A DNA stretch of 64,000 bases from Bimuria novae-zelandiae CBS 107.79 (GCA_010015655.1 ML976716.1:391935-455934); one strand, 5' to 3'; shown: positions 1 through 10,604, numbered from the stretch's first letter. Notes: generated by a model from the letters alone, not told the origin. Program-made: numbers and translations.

Positions 1-1000
1 CGCTATTGCTGCTCGTGAACACTGCTCTTAACACGCTATTAGTAATGTGATGGAGAACCTAAAGGTGTATAGGACTAACTATCGCCTTGTACAAGGTAAG
101 CTGGGGAGACCTCCTGCTATATTAGACGAAGACAGAGAGGCGCTATTTAACAAGCTTGTCTGTTCTAGTTAGCTATATTAGGATAAGATCGTGCAGTGGC
201 TAGCTATAGAGCGTAACTATTACGTCTCTTGCTCTACTATACACTAATTCTTAAAGAAGAAGAAGTAGAGCGAGCGTACGTTATAGCCCTTTTCTATTAA
301 CTAAAATAAGGACCTATAGCAGGGTTATCGCGTCTAAATAAGCTAGTATACGCAGGAAGATCTCTGCTTTATTAATAAGATAATCTTTAATAAGAAGAGT
401 AGTTGGAGGCATAAGGCGTATGCCCCCGTTAGAGCTAACTGCTGGTACAGCCAGGACATCTGGCGTGGCGATACCTGGGCGATTCTCCCAGCTTATACTA
501 CGCAGCATGGGTATCTGCCTTACACTAGTATTAAGGACGGTTACTATAACTATAAGGAGTTTGTAGGGTAGATTAAGATATAGCTAATACCTATATTACG
601 CGCCTTTTATAGCGATAAGCTAATAGTAATTATCCTTAATAATGTGTTAATACACACGAATAATAACGTCCGCGCTATTATTAAGCGCGCTAGGTATCTG
701 CTCTAGTACCTATCGCCGTACTCCCTAGACTATAACCCTATTAAGCTCACCTTTGCGGTCTTAAAGGCCTAGATCCGCCAGAACTACGTCTTTATACGCT
801 CTCGATTTGGCCGTAATAGCTTTAGAGACTTTTTAAAAGTAGTAATCCGGGAGAGTTATTATAATAGATTTATAAGAAAGCACTTCTAGTACGCAGCAGG
901 CGGCTTATATATTAATAATAATACGTTACTAAGGGTCTAGAGGGAGCTAAGGACGGAATTTAACTTTAACTTTAATAATAAGGATAATAAGTCTTAATTT
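1..1000 (+). pseudogene. Tc1/mariner (IS630-type) DDE transposase, RIP-inactivated, 5' end outside window
   Basis: One reading frame (starting at base 2) can be followed without a frameshift to a TAA near 997, interrupted only by TAA/TAG codons. It shows a GRPPA turn after a helix-turn-helix-like stretch (about 105-125), then the IS630/Tc1 DDE core. The FIDE-like motif has become FINK (about 370), the IILDN-like motif has become IILNN (about 630), and the YSPDYNPIEL-like motif reads YSLDYNPIKL (about 720-750). The first two Asp are now Asn and the last acidic residue is Lys, all explained by G:C-to-A:T changes. The protein would have cut and pasted the element at TA sites. The left end lies outside the window and I could not fix the right terminal repeat. 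The element is dead. Confidence 0.82.
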
Positions 1001-1219
1001 ATAGAGCTAGTGGCGGCGGGCGACGGCTATAGAGGGTCCTTAATATCCACTAGTCTATTAGTTCTGGCCTTGGTTAGCGAGGATGAGGAGAAGAAGAGAG
1101 GAGGGAGAGGAGGCTCTATTTATAAAGTTAGCAGCGCCTACGGTACTGTTAGTATAATACTATAAGAATAACAAAGTTTCAGGCTAAGATATATAAAAAA
1201 CTATAGAAAAATAGCAATT
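1001..1219. other. Spacer between mariner remnant and DIRS-like element
   Basis: About 220 bases hold no recognisable coding sequence. A purine-rich patch (about 1085-1120) is the only visible feature. It may include the unrecognised 3' terminal repeat of the mariner element to its left. Confidence 0.4.
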
Positions 1220-1357
1220 CTATACAACCTCACTTGCCATTGCTAGTAGTGGTGTTAAGTAACGCTTTGATTGGCGGCGTAGGCTCTTACGTGTGGAGTA
1301 AGAGGGAATGTGGAGGTATGCTCTTGCTCGTTTCCTCTACTTAGCAGCGTGTTGGCC
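1220..1357 (-). repeat. Split direct repeat B2 (3' end of DIRS-like element)
   Basis: Direct copy of 1590-1727 with equal length (138 bp). An 85-bp unassigned spacer (1358-1442) separates it from A2. Confidence 0.85.
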
Positions 1358-1442
1358 CAATCGCAGACTATATAGAAAGCAAATATAACTAACTATATAT
1401 CCATTAATTATTAAACGCCAGGTACTAAGGGAGGAGGGAAGG

Positions 1443-1588
1443 TAAAATTTGCGTAGTATTTATATAAATTCCTGTAGTGGTAATAAGGTAGTAGGTAGAT
1501 GGGGGCATTGTCCGAATGCATCGCTTCTTTATAATACTACACTTCTTTATGTAGTGCTTGGCGGCTCGATCGAGTATAGAACCTTTTA
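1443..1588 (-). repeat. Split direct repeat A2
   Basis: Direct copy of 5599-5744 with equal length (146 bp), placed between the two B copies as expected for an Ngaro/PAT-type end. Confidence 0.88.
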
Positions 1589-1589
1589 T

Positions 1590-1727
1590 CTATACAACCT
1601 CACTTGCCATTACTAGTAGTAGTGTTAAGTAACGCTTTAATTGGCGGCGTAGGCTCTCACGTGCAGAGTAAGAGGGAATGTAAAAGTATACTCTTACTTA
1701 TTTTTTCTACTTAGTAGCGTGTCGGCC
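1590..1727 (-). repeat. Split direct repeat B1
   Basis: This 138-bp segment abuts A2 directly and repeats at 1220-1357 in the same orientation. It starts ctatacaacctcacttgcc. It carries more TpA changes than the 1220-1357 copy, so the two copies were not mutated equally. Confidence 0.88.
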
Positions 1728-1789
1728 ACTCCTACGCTATTTATTATTATTATTTTAGGTTTAGGTTAAGTGGTAAGGTCTAGCCTGTA

Positions 1790-2900
1790 AGGAACTGTTT
1801 TTATAGGGCGAATAGCTAATATAGGTTAGTTTTATAGTAGCGTCTTACTGCGTTCGAGGACTATCTGCCTAAGGCCTGTATCTATTCCATAGTAAGGTGT
1901 TAATTGTAGGCGTGTTGGGCCGCCCCTTTACGAAAGCTGTGGCCTGTGTAGCCTAGAGCACTTCTGCCGCATCTCTAAAGGCGGGCTAATAGTAGCTGTA
2001 GCACTCTTGCACGTGTGAAGGCTCCGTTATAGAGGTAAAAGAGCAGCTAATTATCCTCTAGCTAGCTCCGTAACAGAAAATAGCCCTGGCCCTGTTACGA
2101 GAAGCAATTTTGGTCCCGTTGCGGGAAAGAGTCCTGTTACAGGAGGTTCGCCATGTGCTGGCTTAGGCAGGCAGCGTTGTATGATGCTGTAATAACTATA
2201 TTTACGCCTTCGTTGTTAAGGTCTGTCTTACTCCGTAGAAGATACAAAACAAAGTAGTCTCCTGTTGCTAAGCCTATTACGCAGCGGCGGGTAAGATTTT
2301 CTGTGCGGAAACGTCTTATATCTTTAAGATCTAAATCTTTGTAGGTAAATTTACCTATTCTTAGAAAGCCTATAAAGGCTAGTAAGAACGCTACGTTTAG
2401 ATTAACTATATCCACTAGGTGCTCTCCGCTAGATACTCTCTCTAAGAGTATGTTAATTAGCGTGTCTCTCGTGATTAGTACTTAATTATGCCTTAACTTC
2501 TTTAGAAATAGGTTCTTTGCGCCTTGTATAAGCCTTTGGACATAACTGCTATCGAATATATTGACTAGGAGGTCGAGATCTATATAGACTAACCGTAGAG
2601 CTGCGACGTAGCTCTAGATTATTATGCCGTTAATTTAGCCTTATAGCGGGAGGTTACTGCCGTTTGCCTATTTTACTATCTAATAACCAAGGCTAGTGCG
2701 CGTTGCTAGCTATTTTAGGAGATTATTTAGCGCACAGAACTGCTCGTAGGACTTGGCTACTAAGCTATAGTTCCGTCTTATGTCGGGCTTAAGGCCTGCC
2801 TATAGCAGCTTAGCGTATAGGTAAGACTTAGTTACTAATCGTACGAGCTTAACAAACTCTAGGGGCAGTTTGATAGGAAGGGCATCTATTAGTTTTTAGT
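1790..2900 (-). pseudogene. Tyrosine recombinase of the DIRS-like element, degraded
   Basis: The longest open piece (2415-2137, 92 aa) contains AFLLAFIGFLRIGKFTYKDL, where the Arg of the LRxGE-type motif is catalytic; the Glu of that motif has become Lys. Further along the minus strand (about 1960-1800) the frame, after more stops, shows GHSFRKGAAQHA with the expected H-x-x-R pair, then a NAVRRYY segment that supplies the nucleophile Tyr. The order R, HxxR, Y is that of tyrosine recombinases. It would have integrated a circular double-stranded DNA copy. Stops and the E-to-K change make it non-functional. Confidence 0.8.
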
Positions 2901-2999
2901 AAAGTTAGCTATAAGGGGCTAGTTAAATCGTGATAAAGTATTGGCAAGAGCATTATCCCGCGTTGAGATCTGTCGTAAGTATAGGGTAACGTCCATTGC

Positions 3000-4450
3000 C
3001 GTAGCTTGTATAAGGATTTCGCGGAGGTAATCCATAGAGGCCTGTCCTTAGGTGGTTCTATCCTTTAGGCCGGTCTTTACTATTGTGTTGTCCGTATAGA
3101 CAATTACCATGCTATGCGCCCAGTTTACGCCCTAGAGCTTAAAGGCTAGCTTAATTACGCGAATCTCTAGTGCGTTTATCTAAAGACTTTGTTTGTCTTA
3201 CTTAAGTTTATATAAGAAGGCGTGCCGTTACGGCACCTTCTTTAAATAGGACTGCCAGTCCCCCTGTGCGGGGTTGCCCGTGTACTAAAAGGCGCCTATC
3301 GCTCTATTTAATGCGTCAGTGAAGAGATAATAGACAGGGCGGCTGGTATTATTAAATAGTCGTATTCCGTTAAACTGTGGTAGCAGGTCTCTCCACTAGG
3401 TTAGGTCTTTAGTTACACCTTTAGTAAGTGGGCGGAAGCTTCTAGGCTTCGCGAATATAGCCATGTAATCCTATAGTCGTTTTAAGAACGTACGTCCTAG
3501 CGTGACGACTTAGCTATAAAAGCTAAGGAATCTAGCTATCTTATAGGCTTATAGCTATGTAAGTCTATTATTAGCGAGCGCCGTTAAGACTAGCCAAATT
3601 ACCTTATTAAGTTTTCTTTTTAGAAGGCGAGCTATTATAGAGATCGTATTAATCTTAACTCCTAAGCCCTCTATAGTAGTGCCTGCGGCGTCTTTAGTGC
3701 CGTTACGGCGTAAGCCTAGCACGTTAGTAATTACGTTATAGTCTTTATTAATTAATTAAAGTACTTCCTCCGCCGGTGTTGCTAACGGCTTAAGGACGTA
3801 TATAAAGTTGTCTAAATAGTGTACAAGGTATTTCTATCTAAGGTGTAACTAGAGTGCCTAATAGAAGCCTTCTGCGAATAAGTTAAATAGGAAGGGTGCT
3901 ATACGTAGGCCAAAGGGGAGGTAGTTCTCGTGGTAGAACTAGCCGTGCTACTAGAAGCCAAGTAGCTATTGTTAGTGTAGTGCTACTAGTATTATCCTAA
4001 AGGCGTCCTTAAGGTCCTTTTTAATAAGAAAGGCTCCTCTACCTGCGTGGCGTACTAGCTTAAAGATGTCTTCTACTATAGTGTAGTATAGTGTAGCGAC
4101 GTTAGGGTGTATTTAGTCATTAACCAAGTTGCCTATAGGATAGGAGAGATGATGTATTCGTCTCTATCCTCTATCTACTTTAGGTACTAGTCTAAGTGGG
4201 GAGCTATAAAATAGGAAGTCTCCGTTATACTAAGAAACCTTTCCTAGCTATAGGTCTATATTTAGCTACTAAGTAATTACGTTTAGATCTTCGTGGGCTA
4301 ACAATAAATTCTTTAAGATAACTAACTTATAGTCTCCTTCGTACCCGATCTGCGCGCCGTATTTTAGGATATTATATAAGATTACTAGCAAGCTACCTAG
4401 GTAGCCTTCTAGAGCTTTTAGCCAGTTATTAGGTTTTAGCGGTAAAGGTG
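3000..4450 (-). pseudogene. Reverse transcriptase-RNase H of the DIRS-like element, RIP-inactivated
   Basis: The minus-strand frame shows the RT fingers and palm in order: SSPLRLVPKVDRG then RRIHHLSYPIG (about 4225-4130), KKDLKDAF (about 4010), LPFGLRIAP (about 3910) and a YLDNF box (about 3820-3800), where YLDDF is expected. The second catalytic Asp is thus Asn through G-to-A. RNase H follows with LEIRVIKLAF and VYTDNT (about 3180-3080). Several TAA/TAG stops interrupt the frame, so no active enzyme can be made. The LSYP and LPFGL motifs are typical of DIRS-order RTs. Confidence 0.8.
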
Positions 4451-4599
4451 ATTATTCTAAGGGAGGGTATAAAGGGTCGTAGACGTTAAATTATAGATAC
4501 GTGTTTACCCTTAGGCGCTCGTTAATAGTCATGCTTACTTATTTAAGAATATTATGTTAATTAGACAAGCGGCGCCGTCCTAGCGCAGGTTCCTATTTT

Positions 4600-5595
4600 T
4601 TATAGTTAATTACACTATAGTTAGCTTCGTAGTTTTTATAAACATACTTCCGTTTACACTAGTCTCTTTTATAGCCTTTAGGTAGGTTATAGTTCTCGCA
4701 GATAACTAATTCGTTATTTAGGAGTGATCCTCCTAGACCCCTACCTAGTAAAGGTCTGGTGCGCTTCGCGCTGCGAAGTGTGGATAGGCTAAAATAGTGA
4801 CTAGTCCATTTATCTGGTACCTTCTACCAGCTATCGGGATCTAGCTCTTGCTTTGCTAGGGCGTGTTCGTGCTGGTTAATAGCGAATTGCAAAATAAATT
4901 GCTATTTGTAGTTATACGTATGCTATATTACTTGTAAAAGGAAATGTAGCATTACGGGACCAATTATCTGGTTCTAAGCCCTAAATAGTAGCCCTATAAT
5001 CTAGATATAGTTTATAAAGCACTCTACCTAGACTAGTAGGTTATTTTTAAAGTCTTTAAGGCTGCCGCGGCCGCGTTTTACCACTAACTATTAGGTACTT
5101 AGGTCTAACTTTGTGATACTTTATAATTTAGTAGTTCTGGAACCGATGACGATGCGGAGGCGGGTAAGGTTATATAGGTTAAATTTATAGTTTAGGATGA
5201 GGTGAATATCCTTTAAATGGACGCCTGGGATCTGCTTAACAACCTGCATTATCTGCGGGGAGAAACGCTTACCTACTAAACCACTGTTATTATTAGTTAT
5301 TAGCGTGACGCCTTAATAGAGCTAAGCTAGCTTTAGTATTGCCTTCTTAGCCTCTAGCTCTCGCATTCTTTCTTAGTGTTAGAGCTCTTAAAGCTTGGCC
5401 TGTAACTTATATTATTAAAGCTCTTTATTTATAATTGTGGCTTTATGGCTTGTCGTTAGCCGTGTAAGCTATTATTAGGTAAGTATTACAGTCGTCTGGC
5501 TGTGCTAGGGCCGTTAAAGCATAGTAGGGTTAACGATAGAGGCGGTGTTGCCGCTAGGAAAGGCTAGAAAGTTAGCTATAATAAGCGTAATAAAA
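4600..5595 (-). pseudogene. Gag-like region of the DIRS-like element, degraded
   Basis: Translating the minus strand gives long stretches of coding character broken by TAA/TAG: a charged coiled-coil-like segment (around 5400-5330, with ERMRELEAKK), then a globular region (about 5270-4960) with phrases such as GKRFSPQIMQVVKQIPGVHL and FNLYNLTRLRIV. Its position upstream of the reverse transcriptase and its acidic/coiled character fit the first ORF of DIRS elements. No catalytic motif is expected. Assignment rests mainly on position. Confidence 0.55.
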
Positions 5596-5598
5596 TTC

Positions 5599-5744
5599 TA
5601 AAATTTGCGTAGTATTCGTACGAATTCCTGTAGTAGTAATAAGGTAGTAGGTAGATGGGGGCATCGTCCGGATGCATCGCTTCTTTATAATACTGCACTT
5701 CTTTATGTAGTGCTTGGCGGCTCGATCGAGTATAGAACCTTTTA
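5599..5744 (-). repeat. Split direct repeat A1 (5' end of DIRS-like element)
   Basis: This 146-bp segment is nearly identical to 1443-1588 in the same orientation; the differences seen are C/T or G/A transitions. It begins taaaatttgcgtagtatt and ends gagtatagaacctttta. It marks the 5' end of the minus-strand element. Confidence 0.88.
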
Positions 5745-5759
5745 ACTACCACTAGACCT

Positions 5760-7600
5760 ATAGAGATAAATCCTTATCCTTCTCGTGTTCTATTGTTATA
5801 GTAAACAACATCTTTACAGTACGATAACTAGTCTTAAACACCCTTAGATCCTCTTTTAGATAGCGAATAATGCCATCCTTAAGCTTTAACTTACGGGTAA
5901 CCTTATATAGGTTACCTTAAAGGTTGCTTATTACGCGGAGATTAGAAACCGTCTACCGCTTATTAAGCGTAATCTCTATTGTCTAAGTGTACTTATCCTA
6001 ATCTTTAGGTAACTATTATCCCATAAGCCACTTAAAGAACTCCCTTACCTCTACTTAAGTGTCTCTATAGCTATTAATAGGGCTAGAGGAGGGCGCGGCC
6101 AGTGGATATTCTATAATAGTGTAAGCGCTCGGGGGTCTTTATGCGAACAACAATAGCGGCGGAGACTTAGACGCCATAGCGCGTGGGCCATGTGGCTAGC
6201 TCTTAGACGCCTCTTACTATATAAAAAGTAGTTACCGCGCCTTAGTCTCTCGCGCCCGGCGCTTTAGCTCCTTAAGCTAATAATATTTCTTCTTATCTTC
6301 TTATTATTATTAACGTTAGCGCTTTTAATTATATTTACGCTACTATTGCGTATCCTCTTGCTTCTCTTCCTTATCTTTAAGACGTTATAACTCTTTCTAG
6401 TACTTTAAGTCCTTTATACGCTTCCTTTGCCGCTTTCTCTCCTCTTTAGATAAGCTATTATTACTACCTAACCGTTTTTTGCCCTTGCCTTTGCGGGTAT
6501 AAGGGTTAATTTTAAGCTAGTTACCTATATTACTACGCTAGTACGTAATAAGCTAAAGGGGTAGCTACTTAATAGACGCGCTCTCCTGTCCCTTAATAAT
6601 TTACTTTATCTATGTCTCTTTATCTACTAGACGTATCGCGAAGTGTTTACCAGTCGTCGGAGGAACCTAGCACTAATAGCTATAGTTGTCGCAGAGATTC
6701 TCATGGCAAATCCACCTCTTGTGGATACTGCTGAGTAGCTTAGCAAAAGACTACTAGATCTCCTGCTGCGCCTCCGCCCGCAGTAACTATATTATACGAC
6801 TGCCATAAGGCACCGCGGCGGCGACTACTAGCGGCGGAGTATTAACATGCCTAGGCGACGAAGGTTCGTTAGCGTACGTCTAAGGAAACGTCCTCTATAA
6901 GAGAGCAACCTCTATCCTAACCTCTACTCTTACCTCTATAAAATCGCAACCTCGCACCGCATTAGTAGACTAGTCTATATCCCTTATAAGCGCGTCCCCT
7001 TACTTTATAAAGTCTATTAACGTTTTATACTTAAACGCTGCGCGGGTTATCTTTAACCTTTATCTAGCGTAGAAAGCAACTCTAATTACCACTATATAAT
7101 AGTCTTGCCCTTTAACTCTAGACGTTAGTTTACGGACTATCTTATCTACTATGTCCTGTATATCCTATATCACAAACTCCTGTTAGTGTATAAAGGCCAT
7201 GTCCTTAATATTTACCTCCCTATTCACACGCAGCTTATAATTAATCTCTAACTTATATAAAGGGCCTGGTACTAGCGACGACGCGCGCGGTGGCGAAGAG
7301 GGCAATACTATCGCGATAGTAGCGATAGCAGGCGGTATGGGCGTAGGCGCAGGCGCAGGCGCAGGTGCAGGAACTGGCACAGTAGGAGGCGTGGGAGGCG
7401 GAGACGACAACAATAATGGCGGGACTGGCAGGCTTATTTCGCTTGGAGAGTCCTCGCGAGCGCCACGGGACGCTGTTTTTAACTTCTTAGACTAACTCGC
7501 AGGCCTACGCGTAGCCTTTAGCCAGCGTGCGCCTATTATTATAATAAGAGCTTCTACTTTAAAGTTAATAATAATAGGTCTCTTTTAGCGCACACGGGAC
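5760..7600 (-). pseudogene. Unrecognised long RIP-degraded ORF, probably transposon- or repeat-borne
   Basis: A single minus-strand frame can be followed for about 550-600 codons without a frameshift, broken almost only by TAA/TAG. In order: a Pro/Ala-rich N-terminal region (7413-7300, repeated PAPA); a globular part (about 7270-6800) ending in a Cys-containing motif (RWICHENLCDNY, then C-V; about 6720-6660) and GKHFAIRLVDKE; a strongly basic, Gln-rich coiled-coil-like segment (about 6480-6230) where many Gln codons have become stops; and a C-terminal part with VREFFKWLMG (about 6050). I do not recognise the family. It lies just outside the A1 repeat of the DIRS-like element, so it belongs to another repeat whose ends I cannot see. 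Confidence 0.55.
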
Positions 7601-7880
7601 TTACGCGTGGCCTTAATAGTAGGCACATAGGTCGTGCCTATATAAGAATACGTCCAGCGACGAGGTAGTAACGGCGCGTTATTATTAGTTATATAGGGCG
7701 TCTGGAGATATGTCACGCGACTGCAACACTAAGAAAGGCTAGTATAGACGTGTATATAGCTTTAATTAACGTGGTAAAGGTAAACTAACGCGTACTGCTA
7801 GTGTTTAGATTTCCTATACAAATTGGCGCGCGCGCGAAAAAGAATAAGGTTTTGCCAAGGTTTTCCGGATTTTCGAACCT

Positions 7881-7965
7881 GATAAATTGTCGTTTCGTAA
7901 AATCCCGCTACACATGTGACCTGCCCCGCGTATTAGTAATCGATTCCCACGCGTTATTTGAAACA
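7881..7965 (+). repeat. Left terminal inverted repeat of the outer element
   Basis: Contains gtttcgtaaaatcccgctac at 7892, whose reverse complement lies at 24,195-24,214. The repeat continues to 7960, where the sequence matches the inverted complement of 13,166-13,189. This patch is visibly less TpA-rich than its neighbours. Confidence 0.75.
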
Positions 7966-8501
7966 CGGATTTACTAGCTAAATATTAACTTTTTAATGTA
8001 TTATAAGAATCTAAAAGTCCTTAATAAGAACTTATAGCAAAGCTAGGTTACCGCTAATAGTGTTACAGGCCGTAATTAATTAATTAAACAACGACATTAG
8101 CGACACCTAAATCTAAAGAGATATAAAAGTAGCTAAAATAATAATTAGGAGGATTTAACTTAGTTTAGAGTACTAAAGGTAACTTTACCCGCCGAGCTGC
8201 GTATAGTAAGGTAGGCCACCGTTGTTATTATAGTACTATCGCGAGAAGCTCAAAGAGTTACTGCTAGGCTAGCTAAATACTTACTTAGATAAAATGCAGA
8301 GTTTCTTGTATAATAAGTACAACGTAAAAGCCTTATAGATAACTATATGGGAGACTCTTGCTAGCATAAGGTGGAGTTAAAAAGCGGTAACTAAAGTGGC
8401 AGCTAAGCGTAACGTAGTCCTTTATTAAGCGTTTAGAGTTTGCTACTAGCTAGCGTATAAGGCAAAGATAGTAATAGTAGTTAATAAGAGCGCTTGCAAT
8501 A

Positions 8502-8560
8502 ACGTGTTTCACCACTTAGTAAGCCACACTACTTAGTGAGCCACCCCACCAAAATCGCGA
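8502..8560 (+). repeat. Left terminal inverted repeat of Fot1-like C
   Basis: Matches the inverted complement of 10,271-10,317, including the ccaccccaccaaaatcgc block, but with a roughly 17-bp internal repeat not found at the right end. Confidence 0.8.
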
Positions 8561-8619
8561 CGCGTCTTTTTATAACTCTTGTAATGCCGCCCGCCTAACG
8601 AGCCTAGCAGGCTTAAAAA

Positions 8620-10240
8620 GAAGGTAGACTTACTCTATTAAAGCACGCGATTTAAAATAAACAGATTTTAAGCTACTAATATACTAGTAAACTCTATTAA
8701 GTTAACTAATTAACCCTCCGCCGACGCGTTCTAGGTACTTTACCTTAGGCTACTACTAACGCTTAGAAATAAAAGCTACACCCTATAAAGGAGCGCGCTT
8801 TAGTAAATTAGATCCTAGACCTTAACTAACGCGGATTTCTGCCCTATATTATTAATATATAATAAATAACAAACTATCTACTCGCCGCGCGCGGCCAAGA
8901 GCCCCCTCCCTAGCTAGTTAGCAAGAACTAGATGTCGCGCTTTATTAAAGCTTAGCTAGAGCTCTAAATAAAGTAGAATAGGAAATTCTACTCTTAGCGC
9001 GCGAAATTTAAAGACCTAGTTATAATTTATATATAATTTAAGCTTATAGATAAGACGCGTTAGTTATATAGTATCTCTAACTTAGATATCTATAACTTTA
9101 ATAAGACTAGCTTTATAATAGGGATCGCTATAACCTTAAAAGTTATTATAAGCTCTAAGATAGTTAGCCGCGCGGTTACTATATAGCTAGGTAATTATAA
9201 GTAGGTAATAGCGATTAAGTGTATTAACCTGTCTAGCTAGTTAATCCTACCGTTTATAATCCTGCAAGGAAAGCTCTACTAAGTAAGCTAGTATTAAGGC
9301 CTCCTACCTAGCTAGGTTATCGCTGTTAGCAACAACGGCTGGACAACTAATAAGCTTAGCCTTAAGTAGGTAAAGCACTTCTACTAATATATAGAGGCTC
9401 GTATAGTAGGGGCCTACTAGCTGCTTATCCTTAACGGCCACGGCAGCCACGCAACGCCTGAGTTTAACTAGTTCTATAGAGAGAGCAAAATTATCACGCT
9501 CTATATACCGCTATATACGTTACACCTTTTATAGCTACTTAATATAGGCTGCTTCTCGCCTCTTAAGATTACGTATAGCTATTAAGTATCTAAGCTTGCG
9601 TAATAACGCGTCTTTTATATTAATAAGTAAGACTTCCTATAGATCTACCTAAGTATTAGAGGGATAGTCCTTTTAGAGTAGAATATCTAGGCTAGCTTCT
9701 AGGCGTTAAGGCTAGTCCTAGCTTATTAAGAACGCGTCCTGTTATTACTAATAGTAGTTAGGACGCCTTCTCCGCCAGGGACGGTGGCTAACGCTAAGGT
9801 TATATAGATAGTAAAGACACCGTATACTATTACTTAGCTAGAATAGCAGGCTTAACTTATTTAGAGTTATCTTAATCGCCTATTCTAGAGCCCTACTAGC
9901 CAGGCTATCTACTAGCTTGTTAAAGGTTGTTAGCTTGCGATAAATTTAGCAACGATTCTTGTAGAGGAGAATAAGAAGCTTTAATAGGCAAGTTAGCGCT
10001 AATAGCGTAAGGGGCAACAGCGCCGATAGTATATAGCCTGTGGAGGAGCTCTGCAAGTAGAGGAAGGTCAATTACTTACTACAGAGGCCAAAAGGGTGCT
10101 CTAGCAGGTAGAGCAGGCGGGGCAGCCAAGTAGGCCTCGAGTACCACCAACCTGCAGCAGGTGCCACGAACAAGGTTACAAAAGAACTTAGTGTACTATT
10201 AGATAACGCGTATTAAATAGATCTATTTTCTATATATTTT
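8620..10240 (+). pseudogene. Fot1-like transposase (element C), all three catalytic Asp mutated
   Basis: The plus-strand frame shows DDE_1-type blocks: YNFNKTSFIIGIA (about 9110) where NFDE is expected; a WTTN segment (about 9340); LLILNGHGSHATPEF (about 9425-9460) where LDGHGSH is expected; and LLNIGCFSPLK (about 9530-9570) where LDVGCFSPLK is expected. All three catalytic Asp are Asn, each a G-to-A change. Many TAG/TAA codons interrupt the frame. A Fot1-family enzyme would cut the element at its terminal repeats and join it at TA. This copy is dead. Confidence 0.8.
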
Positions 10241-10270
10241 ATCGCGTGGTTGTGGAGCTATTGCAAGAAG

Positions 10271-10317
10271 ACGCGTTGCGATTTTGGTGGGGTGGCTCAC
10301 TAAGTGGTGAAACACGT
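10271..10317 (-). repeat. Right terminal inverted repeat of Fot1-like C
   Basis: Reading inward from 10,317 gives acgtgtttcaccacttagtg and then the gagccaccccaccaaaatcg block shared with the left end. Confidence 0.8.
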
Positions 10318-10323
10318 TATAAC

Positions 10324-10604
10324 GCTTTGCAAAAGACCGTCCCGACCCACTTCCTGCGTATATATAGGCACGACTAAGTATATTCTAGTATAGCGAGCCT
10401 TACCTTGTCTTAAAGCTATATATCTTCACAATTCCTTCTTAATAAACTTTATAAACTTGGTAGAATATAGAATTAGGCTACCTCTATACTATATAAAGTT
10501 TCTAGAAATTTCAATCGAGTGGTTGAGGAGACAAAAACGAAATCAATAATCTGTTCTCTGATTTGCTAGGCGGGTGGGTCGGGACGGTCTTTTGCAAAGC
10601 ACTG
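10324..10604. mobile_element. Small non-coding inverted-repeat element (hAT-like MITE)
   Basis: A 27-bp perfect inverted repeat (10,324-10,350 and 10,574-10,600, starting gctttgcaaaagaccgtccc) encloses about 220 bp with no ORF. The right end read inward is cagtgctttgcaaaagaccg, a CAGTG-type start typical of hAT elements, but the left end lacks the CAGTG and I find no clean 8-bp target duplication. It lies immediately beside Fot1-like C and, with it, interrupts the mariner-type transposase near its first catalytic motif. Confidence 0.7.

Larger units (their letters stand above)
1220..5744 (-). mobile_element. DIRS-order tyrosine-recombinase retrotransposon with Ngaro/PAT-type split direct repeats, RIP-degraded
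   Basis: Read on the minus strand the element runs A1 (5744-5599), gag-like region, reverse transcriptase, RNase H, tyrosine recombinase, then B1 (1727-1590), A2 (1588-1443) and B2 (1357-1220). A1 and A2 are both 146 bp; B1 and B2 are both 138 bp. This A1-coding-B1-A2-B2 order is the split-direct-repeat layout known for Ngaro and PAT-like members of DIRS. Such elements integrate with a tyrosine recombinase instead of a DDE integrase and leave no target duplication, which fits the absence of an obvious one here. There is an 85-bp spacer between A2 and B2 that I could not assign. All frames carry many TAA/TAG codons, so the copy cannot be autonomous. Confidence 0.85.
8502..10317 (+). mobile_element. 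Fot1/pogo-like DNA transposon C, RIP-dead
   Basis: This 1816-bp element is flanked by TA on each side (8500-8501 and 10,318-10,319), as expected for the Tc1/mariner superfamily. Both ends begin acgtgtttcaccacttagt when read inward. The left repeat carries an extra partial duplication (cttagtaagcc then cttagtgagcc), absent from the right one. Its plus-strand transposase is described separately. It interrupts the mariner-type transposase at 8100-11,115. Confidence 0.83.
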
